DNA of 64,000 nt, taken from the NCBI RefSeq assembly GCF_000265205.3, contig NC_018000.1, forward strand, positions 1 through 64,000, written 5' to 3'. The DNA is from Sinorhizobium fredii USDA 257. GTDB taxonomy: Bacteria; Pseudomonadota; Alphaproteobacteria; Rhizobiales; Rhizobiaceae. A model generated the notes under the pieces. That model had not been told where the DNA came from and ran no database searches. It worked only from the letters and a program-made list of their open reading frames with translations. Of this stretch, positions 1 to 8,862 are shown piece by piece. Position 1 is the stretch's first letter. Each line of letters begins with the position of its first letter. The position numbers were made by a program, and so were the translations under genes.

Positions 1-19
1 GATATTGGAAGGCGGCAAA

Positions 20-1543
20 ATGCAGATGAATTTGGCGACGGCGTCTGAAGGAATTCAGGCCGGAAGCAATCAGTCTCAGGCGGCGGGGGAAAAGCACAAC
101 ATGCGGCATGACGCACTTTTCGAGCGGGTAAGTGCGCGTTTAAAAGCCCAGGTCGGTCCGGATGTCTTCGCCAGCTGGTTCGGGCGTCTCAAGCTCCATT
201 CGGTATCCAAAAGTGTCGTGCGCCTGTCGGTGCCTACGACTTTTTTGAAGTCGTGGATCAACAATCGCTATCTCGATCTGATCACCAACCTTTTCCAGCA
301 GGAAGACGGTGAGATCCTGAAGGTGGAGGTCCTCGTCCGTACCGCGACCCGCGGCCAGCGTCCGGCGGTTCACGAAGAGGCAGTGCTTGCGGCAGCCGAA
401 CCGGCGCCGGCTGCCCCTGCCCGCCGTGCGGCCTCGCCACAGCCGGTCGCCGCTGCCGCTGCCACGGTCGCAGCCGCCGCAAGGCCGACGCAGGCGCCGC
501 TTTTCGGTTCGCCGCTCGACCAGCGCTACAATTTCGAGAGCTTCGTCGAGGGCTCGTCCAACCGCGTGGCGCTTGCTGCGGCGCGCACGATCGCGGAGGC
601 CGGCGCCGGCGCCGTGCGCTTCAATCCGCTGTTCATCCATTCCAGCGTCGGCCTCGGCAAGACGCATCTATTGCAGGCGGTCGCGCTTGCTGCGCTGCAA
701 AGCGCACGGGCGCCGCGTGTCGTCTATCTTACGGCGGAATATTTCATGTGGCGTTTCGCCACCGCGATCCGTGACAACGACGCGCTGTCGCTGAAGGAAT
801 CGCTGCGTAATATCGATCTTCTCGTCATCGACGACATGCAGTTCCTGCAGGGCAAGTCGATCCAGCATGAATTCTGCCATCTGCTCAACATGCTGCTCGA
901 CTCGGCCAAACAGGTGGTCGTGGCGGCGGACCGGGCGCCCTGGGAGCTGGAATCGCTCGACAGCCGCGTTCGTTCGCGCCTGCAGGGCGGCGTGGCGATC
1001 GAGATGGAGGGGCCTGACTACGACATGCGCCTCGAAATGCTGAAGCGCCGTCTCGAAGCGGCCCGCCAGGACGATGCATCGCTCGACATTCCGCAAGATA
1101 TCCTGAGCCATGTAGCGCGCAATGTCACAGCCAGCGGCCGCGAGCTGGAAGGGGCCTTCAACCAGCTCCTCTTCCGCCGCTCCTTCGAGCCGCAGCTGTC
1201 GATCGAGCGTGTCGATGAGCTGCTCGGCCATCTCGTCAATGCCGGCGAGCCGCGCCGCGTCCGCATCGAGGATATCCAACGGGTCGTCGCCAAGCACTAC
1301 AATGTCTCGCGCCAGGAACTGGTCTCGAACCGCCGCACGCGCGTCATCGTCAAGCCGCGCCAGATCGCCATGTACCTGTCGAAGACGCTGACGCCGCGCT
1401 CCTTCCCGGAAATAGGCCGCCGTTTCGGCGGCCGCGATCACACGACCGTTTTGCACGCGGTACGCAAGATCGAGGAACTGATCGCCGGCGACACAAAGCT
1501 CAGCCACGAAGTCGAGCTCCTGAAACGACTGATCAACGAGTAG
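20..1543 (+). CDS. dnaA: Chromosomal replication initiator DnaA
   Basis: DnaA is the AAA+ ATPase that binds DnaA boxes and melts the origin. The protein has an N-terminal DnaB/DiaA-interacting domain, an Ala/Pro-rich linker (about residues 110-165), the ATPase core with Walker A (VGLGKTH, about 209-215) and Walker B (VIDDMQ, about 268), and the C-terminal HTH with the DnaA signature GGRDHTTV (about 470). I chose the ATG at 20 because GGAAGG lies 7 bases upstream; ATGs at 26 and 101 are also in frame, and family members often begin near the [10 protein letters not shown] segment at 101. The gene is monocistronic and followed by a terminator. Function is certain, the start less so. Confidence 0.96.
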   Translation: MQMNLATASEGIQAGSNQSQAAGEKHNMRHDALFERVSARLKAQVGPDVFASWFGRLKLHSVSKSVVRLSVPTTFLKSWINNRYLDLITNLFQQEDGEILKVEVLVRTATRGQRPAVHEEAVLAAAEPAPAAPARRAASPQPVAAAAATVAAAARPTQAPLFGSPLDQRYNFESFVEGSSNRVALAAARTIAEAGAGAVRFNPLFIHSSVGLGKTHLLQAVALAALQSARAPRVVYLTAEYFMWRFATAIRDNDALSLKESLRNIDLLVIDDMQFLQGKSIQHEFCHLLNMLLDSAKQVVVAADRAPWELESLDSRVRSRLQGGVAIEMEGPDYDMRLEMLKRRLEAARQDDASLDIPQDILSHVARNVTASGRELEGAFNQLLFRRSFEPQLSIERVDELLGHLVNAGEPRRVRIEDIQRVVAKHYNVSRQELVSNRRTRVIVKPRQIAMYLSKTLTPRSFPEIGRRFGGRDHTTVLHAVRKIEELIAGDTKLSHEVELLKRLINE

Positions 1544-1574
1544 GTGCGATCGTTTGTGTAATCTACAGCTTACG

Positions 1575-1601
1575 AAGGGCCCGGGTTAGCCGGGCTTTTT
1601 T
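1575..1601 (+). terminator. Intrinsic terminator of dnaA
   Basis: A 6-bp GC stem (GCCCGG at 1579-1584, CCGGGC at 1590-1595), extended by weaker A-T/G-U pairs, is followed by a run of six T. It lies 35 bp after the dnaA stop. Confidence 0.85.
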
Positions 1602-1706
1602 GTGCGAAGCTGCCGGCAACTTGTATTCCACAGCATGGCCGGCAACCGAAACGCCGCTTGGCTCGAAGTCAGACGCATTGCCAGATGGCATTTTTTTCGT
1701 CCCGTT

Positions 1707-1735
1707 TGTCGGCTATCTCTTTCGTCATTCGTCCT
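1707..1735 (+). promoter_or_regulatory. ECF-type promoter motif upstream of the YCII/sigma pair
   Basis: TGTCGG (1707-1712), 17 bases, then CGTCCT (1730-1735), ending 25 bp before the ATG at 1761. The same two hexamers with the same 17-base gap occur at 3425-3453 ahead of the SRPBCC gene. From memory, ECF42 promoters are described as TGTCGA in the -35 region and CGWC in the -10 region, which fits both copies. The assignment to the sigma factor at 2132 is an inference. Confidence 0.55.
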
Positions 1736-1760
1736 TTTGATCGAAGCGGGAGAGGTCTCG

Positions 1761-2135
1761 ATGCTTTACGCTGTGCTTTGCTACAACAATGAAGACGTAA
1801 CGAGCGCCTGGAGCCAGGAGGAGGAGGACAAGGTCATGCGTGATCTTACCGCCGTCCAGCGAAAGTATGTCGAGGCCGGCAAGCTCGGCCCCGTCGCGCG
1901 GCTCCTGCCGACGACCGCGGCCACCACATTGCGCCACAGCCGGGGAGAGACCGTTGTCATGGATGGTCCCTTTGCCGAGACCAAGGAGCAGTTGCTCGGC
2001 TTTTACCTGATCGATTGCGTATCGCTCGATGAGGCGCTGGATTTCGCCCGCGAATTGAGTGCCGCCAATCCGGCCGCGGGTTCCTACGAGATTCGCCCCC
2101 TGTCTCTGTTCAAACCGGGTGAGCTTGCCCCATGA
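1761..2135 (+). CDS. YCII/DGPF-domain protein
   Basis: This 124-residue protein belongs to the YCII-related family, marked by DGPFAETKE at about residues 68-76; the ferredoxin-like fold is known from the family. The biochemical role is not established. Genes of this type typically sit next to ECF42-group sigma factors, and here the stop codon overlaps the ATG of such a sigma gene (ATGA at 2132-2135), so the two are almost certainly translationally coupled. I start at ATG 1761, where similarity begins; the upstream in-frame extension is low in family character and would overlap the promoter motif. Confidence 0.85.
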   Translation: MLYAVLCYNNEDVTSAWSQEEEDKVMRDLTAVQRKYVEAGKLGPVARLLPTTAATTLRHSRGETVVMDGPFAETKEQLLGFYLIDCVSLDEALDFARELSAANPAAGSYEIRPLSLFKPGELAP

Positions 2136-3409
2136 CCGACACGGCCTGGATCGACCTTGCCCTGGTATCCGCGCGGCCGCAGGCAATGGGCGCGCTGCTG
2201 CGCTATTTCCGCAGTCTCGATCTGGCGGAAGAGGCCTTCCAGGAGGCCTGCATCCGGGCATTGAAGACCTGGCCGAAGAACGGACCGCCGCGCGATCCTG
2301 CCGCCTGGCTGATTTTCGTCGGCCGCAACAGCGGTATCGACAAGGTGCGGCGGCAAGCGCGTGAAACGGCGCTGCCGCCGGAAGAGCTGCTCTCCGATCT
2401 CGAGGACCGGGAGAGCGAACTGGCCGACCGCCTCGACGGGGCGCACTACCGCGACGATATCCTGCGGCTGCTCTTCGTCTGCAGCAATCCGGCCCTGCCG
2501 GCCACCCAGCAGATCGCACTGGCGCTCCGGATCGTTTCCGGCCTGTCCGTCAAGCAGATCGCCCGCGCCTTCCTTGTCGGCGAGGCGGCGATGGAACAGC
2601 GCATCACCCGCGCCAAGGCGCGAGTGGCTGCCGCCGGCATCCCGTTCGAAACGCCCGACGCCGCCGACCGCGCCGAGCGGCTCGCGGCGGTCGCCACGAT
2701 GATCTACCTCGTCTTCAACGAGGGCTATTCGGCCATGAACGGCCCGGACGGGGTCTCCGCCGATCTCTGCGACGAGGCAATCCGCCTGTCCCGGCTGTTG
2801 CTCCGGCTGTTTCCGTCGGAGCCGGAGATCATGGGGCTGACGGCGCTTTTGCTCCTCCAGCATTCGCGCGCGCGCGCCCGTTTCGACGCTCATGGCGCCA
2901 TCATCCTGCTCGAGGACCAGGACCGGCGGCTGTGGAACAGGCCGATGATCACCGAGGCCTTGGCGATGATCGACAAGGCGATACGTCATCGTCGCCCCGG
3001 GCCCTACCAGATTCAGGCCGCGATCGCAGCGCTGCATGCACGCGCCGAGCGTCCGGAGCTGACGGATTGGAACGAGATCGAGCTGCTCTACCAAGCGCTC
3101 GAGCGGCTGCAGCCATCGCCGGTCGTCACGCTCAACCGGGCGGTCGCCGTGTCGAAACGCGACGGGCCAGAAGCGGCGCTGGCGCTGGTCGAACCGCTCG
3201 CCGATAGGCTCTCCAGCTATTTCTATTATCACGGCCTGCGCGGCGGCCTGCTCAAGCAGCTTGACCGCAGCCGCGAGGCGCGCGTCGCCTTCGACCGGGC
3301 GATCGCGCTTGCCACCAATGCCGCCGAGGCCGCCTATATCCGCAAGCAGCTCGACCACCTGGAGGCCGACGCGATCGCTTCGATAACGCCGGCAGAAGAA
3401 AAACAATAA
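2132..3409 (+). CDS. ECF42-type RNA polymerase sigma factor with C-terminal extension
   Basis: The N-terminal third has sigma-70 region 2 (about residues 12-80, including the LAEEAFQEACIRAL helix) and region 4 (about 115-165, with the HTH around LSVKQIARAF). It is followed by some 240 extra residues with a conserved block starting FNEGYSAM (DUF6596-like, about 195-290) and TPR-like helices. This architecture, and the overlapping DGPF gene, are diagnostic of the ECF42 group, in which no anti-sigma factor is encoded and the C-terminal extension is thought to control activity. Likely targets are the two matching promoter motifs at 1707 and 3425, making it autoregulatory. Inducing signal unknown. 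Confidence 0.9.
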   Translation: MTDTAWIDLALVSARPQAMGALLRYFRSLDLAEEAFQEACIRALKTWPKNGPPRDPAAWLIFVGRNSGIDKVRRQARETALPPEELLSDLEDRESELADRLDGAHYRDDILRLLFVCSNPALPATQQIALALRIVSGLSVKQIARAFLVGEAAMEQRITRAKARVAAAGIPFETPDAADRAERLAAVATMIYLVFNEGYSAMNGPDGVSADLCDEAIRLSRLLLRLFPSEPEIMGLTALLLLQHSRARARFDAHGAIILLEDQDRRLWNRPMITEALAMIDKAIRHRRPGPYQIQAAIAALHARAERPELTDWNEIELLYQALERLQPSPVVTLNRAVAVSKRDGPEAALALVEPLADRLSSYFYYHGLRGGLLKQLDRSREARVAFDRAIALATNAAEAAYIRKQLDHLEADAIASITPAEEKQ

Positions 3410-3424
3410 AACGTCGTCGGCAGC

Positions 3425-3453
3425 TGTCGGAATCCGAACGTCCCGGTCGTCCT
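3425..3453 (+). promoter_or_regulatory. ECF-type promoter motif upstream of the SRPBCC gene
   Basis: TGTCGG (3425-3430), 17 bases, CGTCCT (3448-3453). Spacing and both hexamers are identical to the motif at 1707-1735. It lies 30 bp before the start codon at 3484 and just after the sigma gene ends, so the downstream genes look like direct targets of that sigma factor. Confidence 0.55.
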
Positions 3454-3483
3454 AGGTTCGAACCCACCACGGAGGAATTGGAA

Positions 3484-3966
3484 ATGACTGCAGCTACCGA
3501 AATCGACCCCATCAATGACCGCGAACTGGTTCTGATCCGCCTGATCGATGCACCGCGCGAAAAGGTCTATCGCGCCTTCACGGATGCCGAGCTCCTGAAG
3601 CAATGGTTCGCTCCCTTGCCGTGGACGATCACCGAAGCGGAGCTCGACGTCAGGCCAGGCGGCACGAACCGCTTCGTCATGCGATCGCCGGAGGGCGAGC
3701 TCTATCCCAATCAGGGTGTCTATCTGGAGGTCGTGCCGAACGAGAAGCTGGTCATGACGGACGCATATACGGAAGCCTGGAAGCCCTCCGAAAAGCCGTT
3801 CATGACGGCGATCCTGACCTTTGAGGACGAGGGCGGGAAGACCCGCTACACCGCTCGCGCCCGCCACTGGAGCGTCGCGGACCGCGAGACCCACGAGAAG
3901 ATGGGCTTTCACGAGGGCTGGGGCCAATGCGCCGACCAGCTAGCCGCACTCGTCGCAAGACTCTGA
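3484..3966 (+). CDS. SRPBCC (AHSA1/START-like) protein
   Basis: This 160-residue protein has the SRPBCC/Aha1-C fold signature: N-terminal RLIDAPREKVYRAFTDAELLKQWF (an opening strand and helix), central beta strands, and the C-terminal helix HEGWGQCADQLAALV. Members bind hydrophobic ligands; the ligand here is unknown. The ATG at 3484 has GGAGG at 3471-3475. It is followed after 14 bp by the SnoaL-VOC gene, and both sit behind the ECF-type motif. SRPBCC genes are common partners of DGPF/ECF sigma genes, which supports a shared stress-response role. Confidence 0.88.
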   Translation: MTAATEIDPINDRELVLIRLIDAPREKVYRAFTDAELLKQWFAPLPWTITEAELDVRPGGTNRFVMRSPEGELYPNQGVYLEVVPNEKLVMTDAYTEAWKPSEKPFMTAILTFEDEGGKTRYTARARHWSVADRETHEKMGFHEGWGQCADQLAALVARL

Positions 3967-3980
3967 GAGGAGGATAATTC

Positions 3981-4841
3981 ATGTCCATCACCGAGAGCAG
4001 CAACGCCGCGGAGATTCGCGCAGTGATCGAAGACTGGGCGGAGGCCATGCGGCAGAAGGATGCGGGCCGCGTCCTTTCCCACGGCACGGAGGATTGCCTG
4101 GTCTTTTCTCTGGCGCCGCCGCTCAAGGCCTCGGACGCCGGTGCCGGGGAACTTGAGCAGTGGTTTTCGACATGGAAAGGTCCGCTCGGCTACCGGCTTC
4201 AGGACCTCGAGATTTCGTCAAGCGATGACGTCGCGTTCGCCACGGCATTGGCGCATCTCTCCGGCGAAAAGCAAAATGGCGACAAACCGGCGCTCTGGTA
4301 CCGCCAGACGCTCGGTCTGAAGCGCACCGACAAGGGATGGAAGATCGCTCATCAGCATGAATCCGTCCCCTTCTATATGGACGGAAGCGTCAAGGCGGCG
4401 ATCGACCTCGATCCTACGTCGCAGGTCGACTGGGACGCGCCCTCGCATCCGCCGATGGCCGGCGTCGTCGCTTATCTCAACGTCGAGAATGCGGACGCAA
4501 CTGCCAAATTCTACAGCCGTGCCTTTGGCGCCAAGGAGGAGGACCGCAAGTATGCCGAGGACGGCAAGCGCCTTATTCATTGCCACCTGACGATCAATGG
4601 CGGCGCGCTGATGCTGAACGATCCCTTCCCGGAATTCGGCATTCCCTGGAAGCCGCCGGAGGGCTTCGTGCTGCACCTCATTGTCGACGACGCCAATTTC
4701 TGGTGGAAGCGCGCGGTGGCCGCGGGGGCGGAAGTGACGATGCCGCTGGAGATCGCCTTCTGGGGCGACTATTACGGCCAGTTGCGCGACCCCTTCGGCG
4801 TCACATGGGGGATCGTCGCTCCGGTGAAGAAGAGCGACTGA
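3981..4841 (+). CDS. SnoaL/DUF4440-like domain fused to VOC (PhnB-like) domain
   Basis: One 286-residue reading frame joins two domains that are usually separate genes. Residues 1-135 resemble SnoaL-like/NTF2-fold proteins (AEIRAVIEDWAEAMRQKDAGRV, then WKIAHQHESVPF). Residues 155-280 are a VOC domain of the PhnB/glyoxalase-like type (VVAYLNVENADATAKFYSRAFGAKE, ending YGQLRDPFGVTWGI). A short linker joins them. AGAGGAGG lies just before the ATG. It is probably co-transcribed with the SRPBCC gene. Substrate unknown; enzymes of both folds act on small reactive or resistance-related molecules. Confidence 0.88.
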   Translation: MSITESSNAAEIRAVIEDWAEAMRQKDAGRVLSHGTEDCLVFSLAPPLKASDAGAGELEQWFSTWKGPLGYRLQDLEISSSDDVAFATALAHLSGEKQNGDKPALWYRQTLGLKRTDKGWKIAHQHESVPFYMDGSVKAAIDLDPTSQVDWDAPSHPPMAGVVAYLNVENADATAKFYSRAFGAKEEDRKYAEDGKRLIHCHLTINGGALMLNDPFPEFGIPWKPPEGFVLHLIVDDANFWWKRAVAAGAEVTMPLEIAFWGDYYGQLRDPFGVTWGIVAPVKKSD

Positions 4842-4973
4842 CGAGACCGGCGGGGCATAAGCTACCGCCCGGCGTGAACGAACTTGTGCGTCGGGCGGTG
4901 AAACAGAGCGCAATTCTTGCGGCTGATTTCTTAATCTTCGCGAAGTGCCGATGGACGGCCCACGCGAGGTAAC

Positions 4974-5588
4974 ATGATCCTGCATTATCAGACCCACTCT
5001 CCCTTTGCCCGTAAGACGCTCGTCTTTGCCAACGAAGCCGGGATCGCGGACCGGCTGGAGATCCTTCATCATGAGACGAGCCCGACCTTGCGCAACGATC
5101 GGGTTTACGCCGAGAATCCGCTCGGCAAGGTGCCCGTGCTGCTGCGCACCGAAGGGGCGCCGATCTTCGATTCCGACGTGATCTGCGCCTATCTCGACAC
5201 CATCCATGATGGCAGAAAGTTCATTCCAGAGAGCGGTGATTGCCGGTGGCAGGCTTTGACGCTGCAATCGGTCGCGCAAGGTCTGGCGCAGACCGGCATA
5301 GCGCTACGCTGGGAAACCGTGCGGCGGCCGGAACCGTTGCGCTACGGTGCGCTTCGGGACGGCTATACCGAAAAGATCGAGGCGACCTATGACTGGTTGG
5401 AGACGGTTCCGGACTTCAATGCGCCGCTGCATGTCGGCCATATTGCGCGGGCTACGGCGCTTTCCTGGATGGCGTTCCGCGCGCTGCCGTCCTTTCACAA
5501 CCGACCGAGGCTGAACCGGTGGTTCGACCAGTTCGAGCGGCGCCCTTCTATGCGGGCGACGCCGCTCTCGGGCGATACACATGACTGA
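4974..5588 (+). CDS. Glutathione S-transferase family protein
   Basis: This 204-residue protein has a thioredoxin-like N-terminal domain (MILHYQTHSPFARKTL, with SPFAR in the active-site position, then ENPLGKVPVL with the cis-Pro, and the glutathione-binding turn DSDVICAYL) and an all-helical C-terminal domain. It lies 132 bp after the SnoaL-VOC gene on the same strand. It could belong to the same stress module, but I see no third copy of the ECF motif in the gap. Substrate not predictable. Confidence 0.88.
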   Translation: MILHYQTHSPFARKTLVFANEAGIADRLEILHHETSPTLRNDRVYAENPLGKVPVLLRTEGAPIFDSDVICAYLDTIHDGRKFIPESGDCRWQALTLQSVAQGLAQTGIALRWETVRRPEPLRYGALRDGYTEKIEATYDWLETVPDFNAPLHVGHIARATALSWMAFRALPSFHNRPRLNRWFDQFERRPSMRATPLSGDTHD

Positions 5589-5647
5589 ACGACTGAACGT
5601 TCCTGCAAGCGAACGGCGCTATGACACGGCCGCCGCGCTCTCAATTT

Positions 5648-6832
5648 TCAGCAGGCGAGATCGGCTACGACCGCGTCCAAGATGAGCATGCCGGCTGGAG
5701 TGCAGCGCAGGCGTGAATTGCCGATGCGTTCGATGAAGCCGTGCTCGATGAGGAACTGTTCGCGGTCGGGATCCGGATCGCGGCCGGAAAGTGTCTGCCA
5801 GCGAGCGAGATCGACGCCTTCCCGAAGCCTCAGGCCCATCAGCAGCAATTCGTCGGCCTGCGCCTCGAGGTCGAGCGGCTCCTGCTCGGTGATGCCTTCG
5901 CCGCGCTCCTCGACGAGCCGCAGCCATGCCTCGGGATTGCGTTCCGTTGCAGTCGCAATCTTGCTAGGGCCGTCCGTAAGCCGCCCGTGGGCACCGGGGC
6001 CGATACCCGCATAGTCGCCGTAGCGCCAATAGGTGAGGTTGTGGCGGCTTTCCGCCCCCCGCAGGGCATGGTTGGAGACCTCATAGGCGGGCATGCCGAT
6101 CGCCGCTGTGATCTCCTGCGTCGCCTCGTAGAGCACCGCCGATTGTTCGCCGTCCGGCACGGTCAGCTTGCCTGCCTTGTGCAGCCCGAAAAAGGGCGTG
6201 CCCTCCTCGATGGTGAGCTGATAGAGCGAGAGATGGTCGACGGCGTAGGATACCGCTTCCTTCAGCTCGCGCTCCCATTCCTCGACGGTCTGGTTCGGAC
6301 GGGCGTAGATCAGGTCGAAGGACATGCGCGGGAAGATCTCGCGCGCCAGCCGTACCGCCTTCAGCGCATCCTCGACATTGTGCAGCCGGCCGAGGAATTT
6401 GAGATCGCGGTCGTTCAGAGCCTGGACGCCCAGCGAGACGCGGTTGACGCCGGCCGCCCGGTAACCGTGGAAGCGCGTCGCCTCGACGCTCGAGGGATTG
6501 GCCTCCATGGTGATCTCGATGCCGTCCGGCACATGCCAGTGCCGGGCGATGCCCTCGAGGATCGCACCGACGGTCGCCGGCTCCATCAGCGACGGCGTGC
6601 CGCCGCCCATGAAGATGCTGGTCACGGTTCTCGGGCCGGACAGCGCCCGCACCGACGCCATTTCCTGGAGGAAGGCAGCGATGAAGCGCGGCTGGTCCAC
6701 CGGCTGGTGGCGGACATGGCTGTTGAAGTCGCAATAGGGGCATTTGGCTGCGCAGAACGGCCAGTGCACATAGACCCCGAAGCCGGGGTCCATGCCGTCA
6801 CCGATTGCCGAAAGCGGGACCGTCTGGATCAT
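5648..6832 (-). CDS. hemW: Radical SAM heme chaperone HemW
   Basis: The protein (394 residues from ATG 6832) has the radical SAM cluster motif CAAKCPYC at residues 27-34 followed by DFNSH, then GGGTPSL and the HemW C-terminal domain. The family was long annotated as oxygen-independent coproporphyrinogen III oxidase; members of this clade bind heme and deliver it to respiratory enzymes instead. The reading frame stays open upstream to a TTG at 6865, inside rdgB, but the ATG at 6832, 7 bp after the rdgB stop, is the better start. It is the last gene of a leftward rdgB-hemW pair. Confidence 0.92.
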   Translation of the reverse strand: MIQTVPLSAIGDGMDPGFGVYVHWPFCAAKCPYCDFNSHVRHQPVDQPRFIAAFLQEMASVRALSGPRTVTSIFMGGGTPSLMEPATVGAILEGIARHWHVPDGIEITMEANPSSVEATRFHGYRAAGVNRVSLGVQALNDRDLKFLGRLHNVEDALKAVRLAREIFPRMSFDLIYARPNQTVEEWERELKEAVSYAVDHLSLYQLTIEEGTPFFGLHKAGKLTVPDGEQSAVLYEATQEITAAIGMPAYEVSNHALRGAESRHNLTYWRYGDYAGIGPGAHGRLTDGPSKIATATERNPEAWLRLVEERGEGITEQEPLDLEAQADELLLMGLRLREGVDLARWQTLSGRDPDPDREQFLIEHGFIERIGNSRLRCTPAGMLILDAVVADLAC

Positions 6833-6839
6833 TGGTTTC

Positions 6840-7484
6840 TCAGGCGCCGAGGCAGGTCTCGGCAAAGAGCTTGAAGGCGCGGGCGCGATGCGAAAGCGCT
6901 TCGCTGTCGCCCGGCTTCCAGCCGTGCTTTTCTTCCGCGCTCATCTCGCCGAATGTGGTGTCGTAGCCCTGGGGCTGGAACACAGGATCATAGCCGAAGC
7001 CGCTCGTCCCGCGCGGCGGCCAGACGACCTTGCCCTCGACCTCGCCGCGAAAGAGTTCGACATGTCCGTCCGGCCAGGCAAGACAGAGCACCGAGACGAA
7101 CCGGGCCGTCCGATCCTCCGGCTCAGTAGCTCCGTTCTCCTGAAGCGCCTTCTCGACCCTTTCCATCGCCATGGCGAAATCGCGGCTGCCGTCTTCGCGC
7201 TCCGCCCAATTGGCGGTGTAGACACCGGGGGCGCCGCCGAGCGCATCGACGGCAAGGCCGGAATCATCCGAAAGCGCTGGCAGGCCGGAGGCTCTGGCCG
7301 AGGCCAGTGCCTTGATCGCCGCATTCTCCTCGAAGGTCGTGCCGGTTTCCTCCGGCTCGATGAAATTGAGATCGGCGGCCGATTTTGCCTCGAAGCCGAG
7401 CGGTCCGATCAAGTCGCGGATTTCGCGGATCTTGCCGGCATTGTGGCTCGCGACCACGAGCGTCTTGTCACCGAGTTTGCGCAT
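6840..7484 (-). CDS. rdgB: XTP/dITP pyrophosphatase (RdgB/HAM1)
   Basis: RdgB hydrolyses non-canonical purine triphosphates (dITP, XTP, ITP) to monophosphates, keeping them out of DNA and RNA. Visible motifs are SHNAGK (residues 13-18), [10 protein letters not shown] (about 49), DDSGL (about 73) and a C-terminal SHRARAFK. The 214-residue length is normal. It lies just upstream of hemW, separated from the upstream VOC gene by 33 bp on the same strand. Confidence 0.95.
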   Translation of the reverse strand: MRKLGDKTLVVASHNAGKIREIRDLIGPLGFEAKSAADLNFIEPEETGTTFEENAAIKALASARASGLPALSDDSGLAVDALGGAPGVYTANWAEREDGSRDFAMAMERVEKALQENGATEPEDRTARFVSVLCLAWPDGHVELFRGEVEGKVVWPPRGTSGFGYDPVFQPQGYDTTFGEMSAEEKHGWKPGDSEALSHRARAFKLFAETCLGA

Positions 7485-7517
7485 CTATTCTTGTTCCGTC
7501 CAAACTTCAAACCCGCA

Positions 7518-7934
7518 TCAATCGATTGCCCAGAGGCCGGGTTCCGCGCACTCCAGACTGTTTCCGGCCGGGTCGCGGAAGTAGAAGGAGCGGGCGCCGT
7601 TCGGCCAGCGAATATCCGCCTCGATCGCCACGCCAGCCGTCTCCAGCTTCGCCTTCCAGGTGTCGAGCGCCTCTGCCGCGATGCGGAAGCACATATGCCC
7701 CTTGCCCTTAGTGCCATGCGGCGGCACGGGCAGCGCGCCGGTCGCGGGCGGCTTCATCGTTTCCGCCGCGTTGAAGATCAACAGCACGCCGTCGCCGCAG
7801 CGGAAGAAGACATGGCGGTCGCCGACGCGGGTGATCCGCTCAAGGCCGAGCACGTTGCCGTAGAACGCTTCGGCGGCGTCGAGATCATCCGCGTAGAGCG
7901 CGGTTTCGAGGATGCCTTCAAGAGCGGGAGCCAA
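7518..7934 (-). CDS. VOC-family (glyoxalase-like) protein
   Basis: This 138-residue protein has the paired beta-alpha-beta-beta-beta modules of the vicinal oxygen chelate fold: LETALYADDLDAAEAFYGNVLGL near the N terminus and SFYFRDPAGNSLECAEP near the C terminus. Candidate metal ligands are a His in GKGHMCF and the Glu in SLECAEP. The reaction is unknown. It lies between rph and rdgB on the same strand and may be co-transcribed with them. Confidence 0.85.
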   Translation of the reverse strand: MAPALEGILETALYADDLDAAEAFYGNVLGLERITRVGDRHVFFRCGDGVLLIFNAAETMKPPATGALPVPPHGTKGKGHMCFRIAAEALDTWKAKLETAGVAIEADIRWPNGARSFYFRDPAGNSLECAEPGLWAID

Positions 7935-7985
7935 CGTCGATCCTCTCGAATTTCAGGGAACCCGGGCGTAGGCGCCCGCGCAGCC

Positions 7986-8705
7986 CTAGCCGGCGATCGC
8001 CTGCTTCTGCAACGCGACGAGCTCGGAAATGCCGTCCTTGGCGAGTTGCATCAGGCTTGCGAATTCTTCCTCCGTGAAGGGTTTTCCTTCCGCCGTTCCC
8101 TGGATCTCGACCAGTCCACCGCTGCCCGTCATGACGAAATTGGCATCGGTCTCAGCGGCCGAGTCTTCCAGATAGTCGAGGTCCACAACCGCCTGGTTGG
8201 CGAAGATGCCGCAGGAAATGGCGGCGACATGGTCCTTGAGCACCCTTTCGAGCTTGATCATGTTGCGCGCTTCCATCCATTTCAGACAGTCGTGCAGCGC
8301 GATCCAGGCGCCGGTGATCGAGGCGGTGCGGGTGCCGCCGTCCGCTTGAATCACGTCGCAGTCGATCGATATCTGACGCTCGCCGAGCGCCGGCAGGTCG
8401 ACGACGGCTCGAAGCGAACGGCCGATCAGCCGCTGGATTTCCTGCGTGCGGCCGCTCTGCTTGCCGGCTGACGCCTCGCGCCTCATCCGCTCGCCGGTCG
8501 CCCGCGGCAGCATGCCGTATTCGGCCGTGATCCAGCCCTTGCCGCCGTTGCGCAGCCAGGCGGGAACCTTTTCCTCGAGGCTCGCCGTGCACAGGACATG
8601 CGTGTCGCCGAAGCGCACGAGGCAGGACCCTTCCGCATGCTTGGAGAAATTGCGCTCGAAGGAAACCTTGCGCATTTGGTCGGTTTTTCTGCCCGATGGC
8701 CGCAT
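7986..8705 (-). CDS. rph: Ribonuclease PH
   Basis: RNase PH is a phosphorolytic 3'-5' exoribonuclease that trims tRNA 3' ends. The 239-residue protein matches the family's usual size and shows the characteristic [29 protein letters not shown] stretch in its first half, and [16 protein letters not shown] at about 120-135. The start has a good AGGAG Shine-Dalgarno sequence. It is divergent from hrcA, a common rhizobial arrangement. Confidence 0.96.
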   Translation of the reverse strand: MRPSGRKTDQMRKVSFERNFSKHAEGSCLVRFGDTHVLCTASLEEKVPAWLRNGGKGWITAEYGMLPRATGERMRREASAGKQSGRTQEIQRLIGRSLRAVVDLPALGERQISIDCDVIQADGGTRTASITGAWIALHDCLKWMEARNMIKLERVLKDHVAAISCGIFANQAVVDLDYLEDSAAETDANFVMTGSGGLVEIQGTAEGKPFTEEEFASLMQLAKDGISELVALQKQAIAG

Positions 8706-8797
8706 CGTCGACTCCTATTTATCTGCTGAGCCTTCTAGATCATGGCGGGGGTAAAGGGAACCGGTTCGTATCGGGACAGGGCGGTGATTTTTCCCTT

Positions 8798-8826
8798 TTG
8801 CCATTGTCCCCGCTGGCCACTATATT
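8798..8826 (+). promoter_or_regulatory. Sigma-70-type promoter of hrcA
   Basis: TTGCCA (8798-8803) and TATATT (8821-8826) are separated by 17 bp and lie 37 bp before the hrcA start. It is a good match to the housekeeping consensus in a GC-rich intergenic region. No CIRCE inverted repeat is visible here. Confidence 0.55.
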
Positions 8827-8862
8827 CTGCGGGGACACGAACGGCTGTTTGCATGGAGTGAC

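Noticed and set aside
2084..3406. Long minus-strand open frame (440 codons) opposite the sigma gene
   Set aside because: Its translation is rich in Arg/Asp/Gly without family motifs; it mirrors the real sigma factor, as expected for GC-rich DNA.
3450..3470. GGTTCGAACCC looks like a tRNA T-arm
   Set aside because: No acceptor, D or anticodon stems can be formed with the flanking bases; it lies in the leader of the SRPBCC gene.
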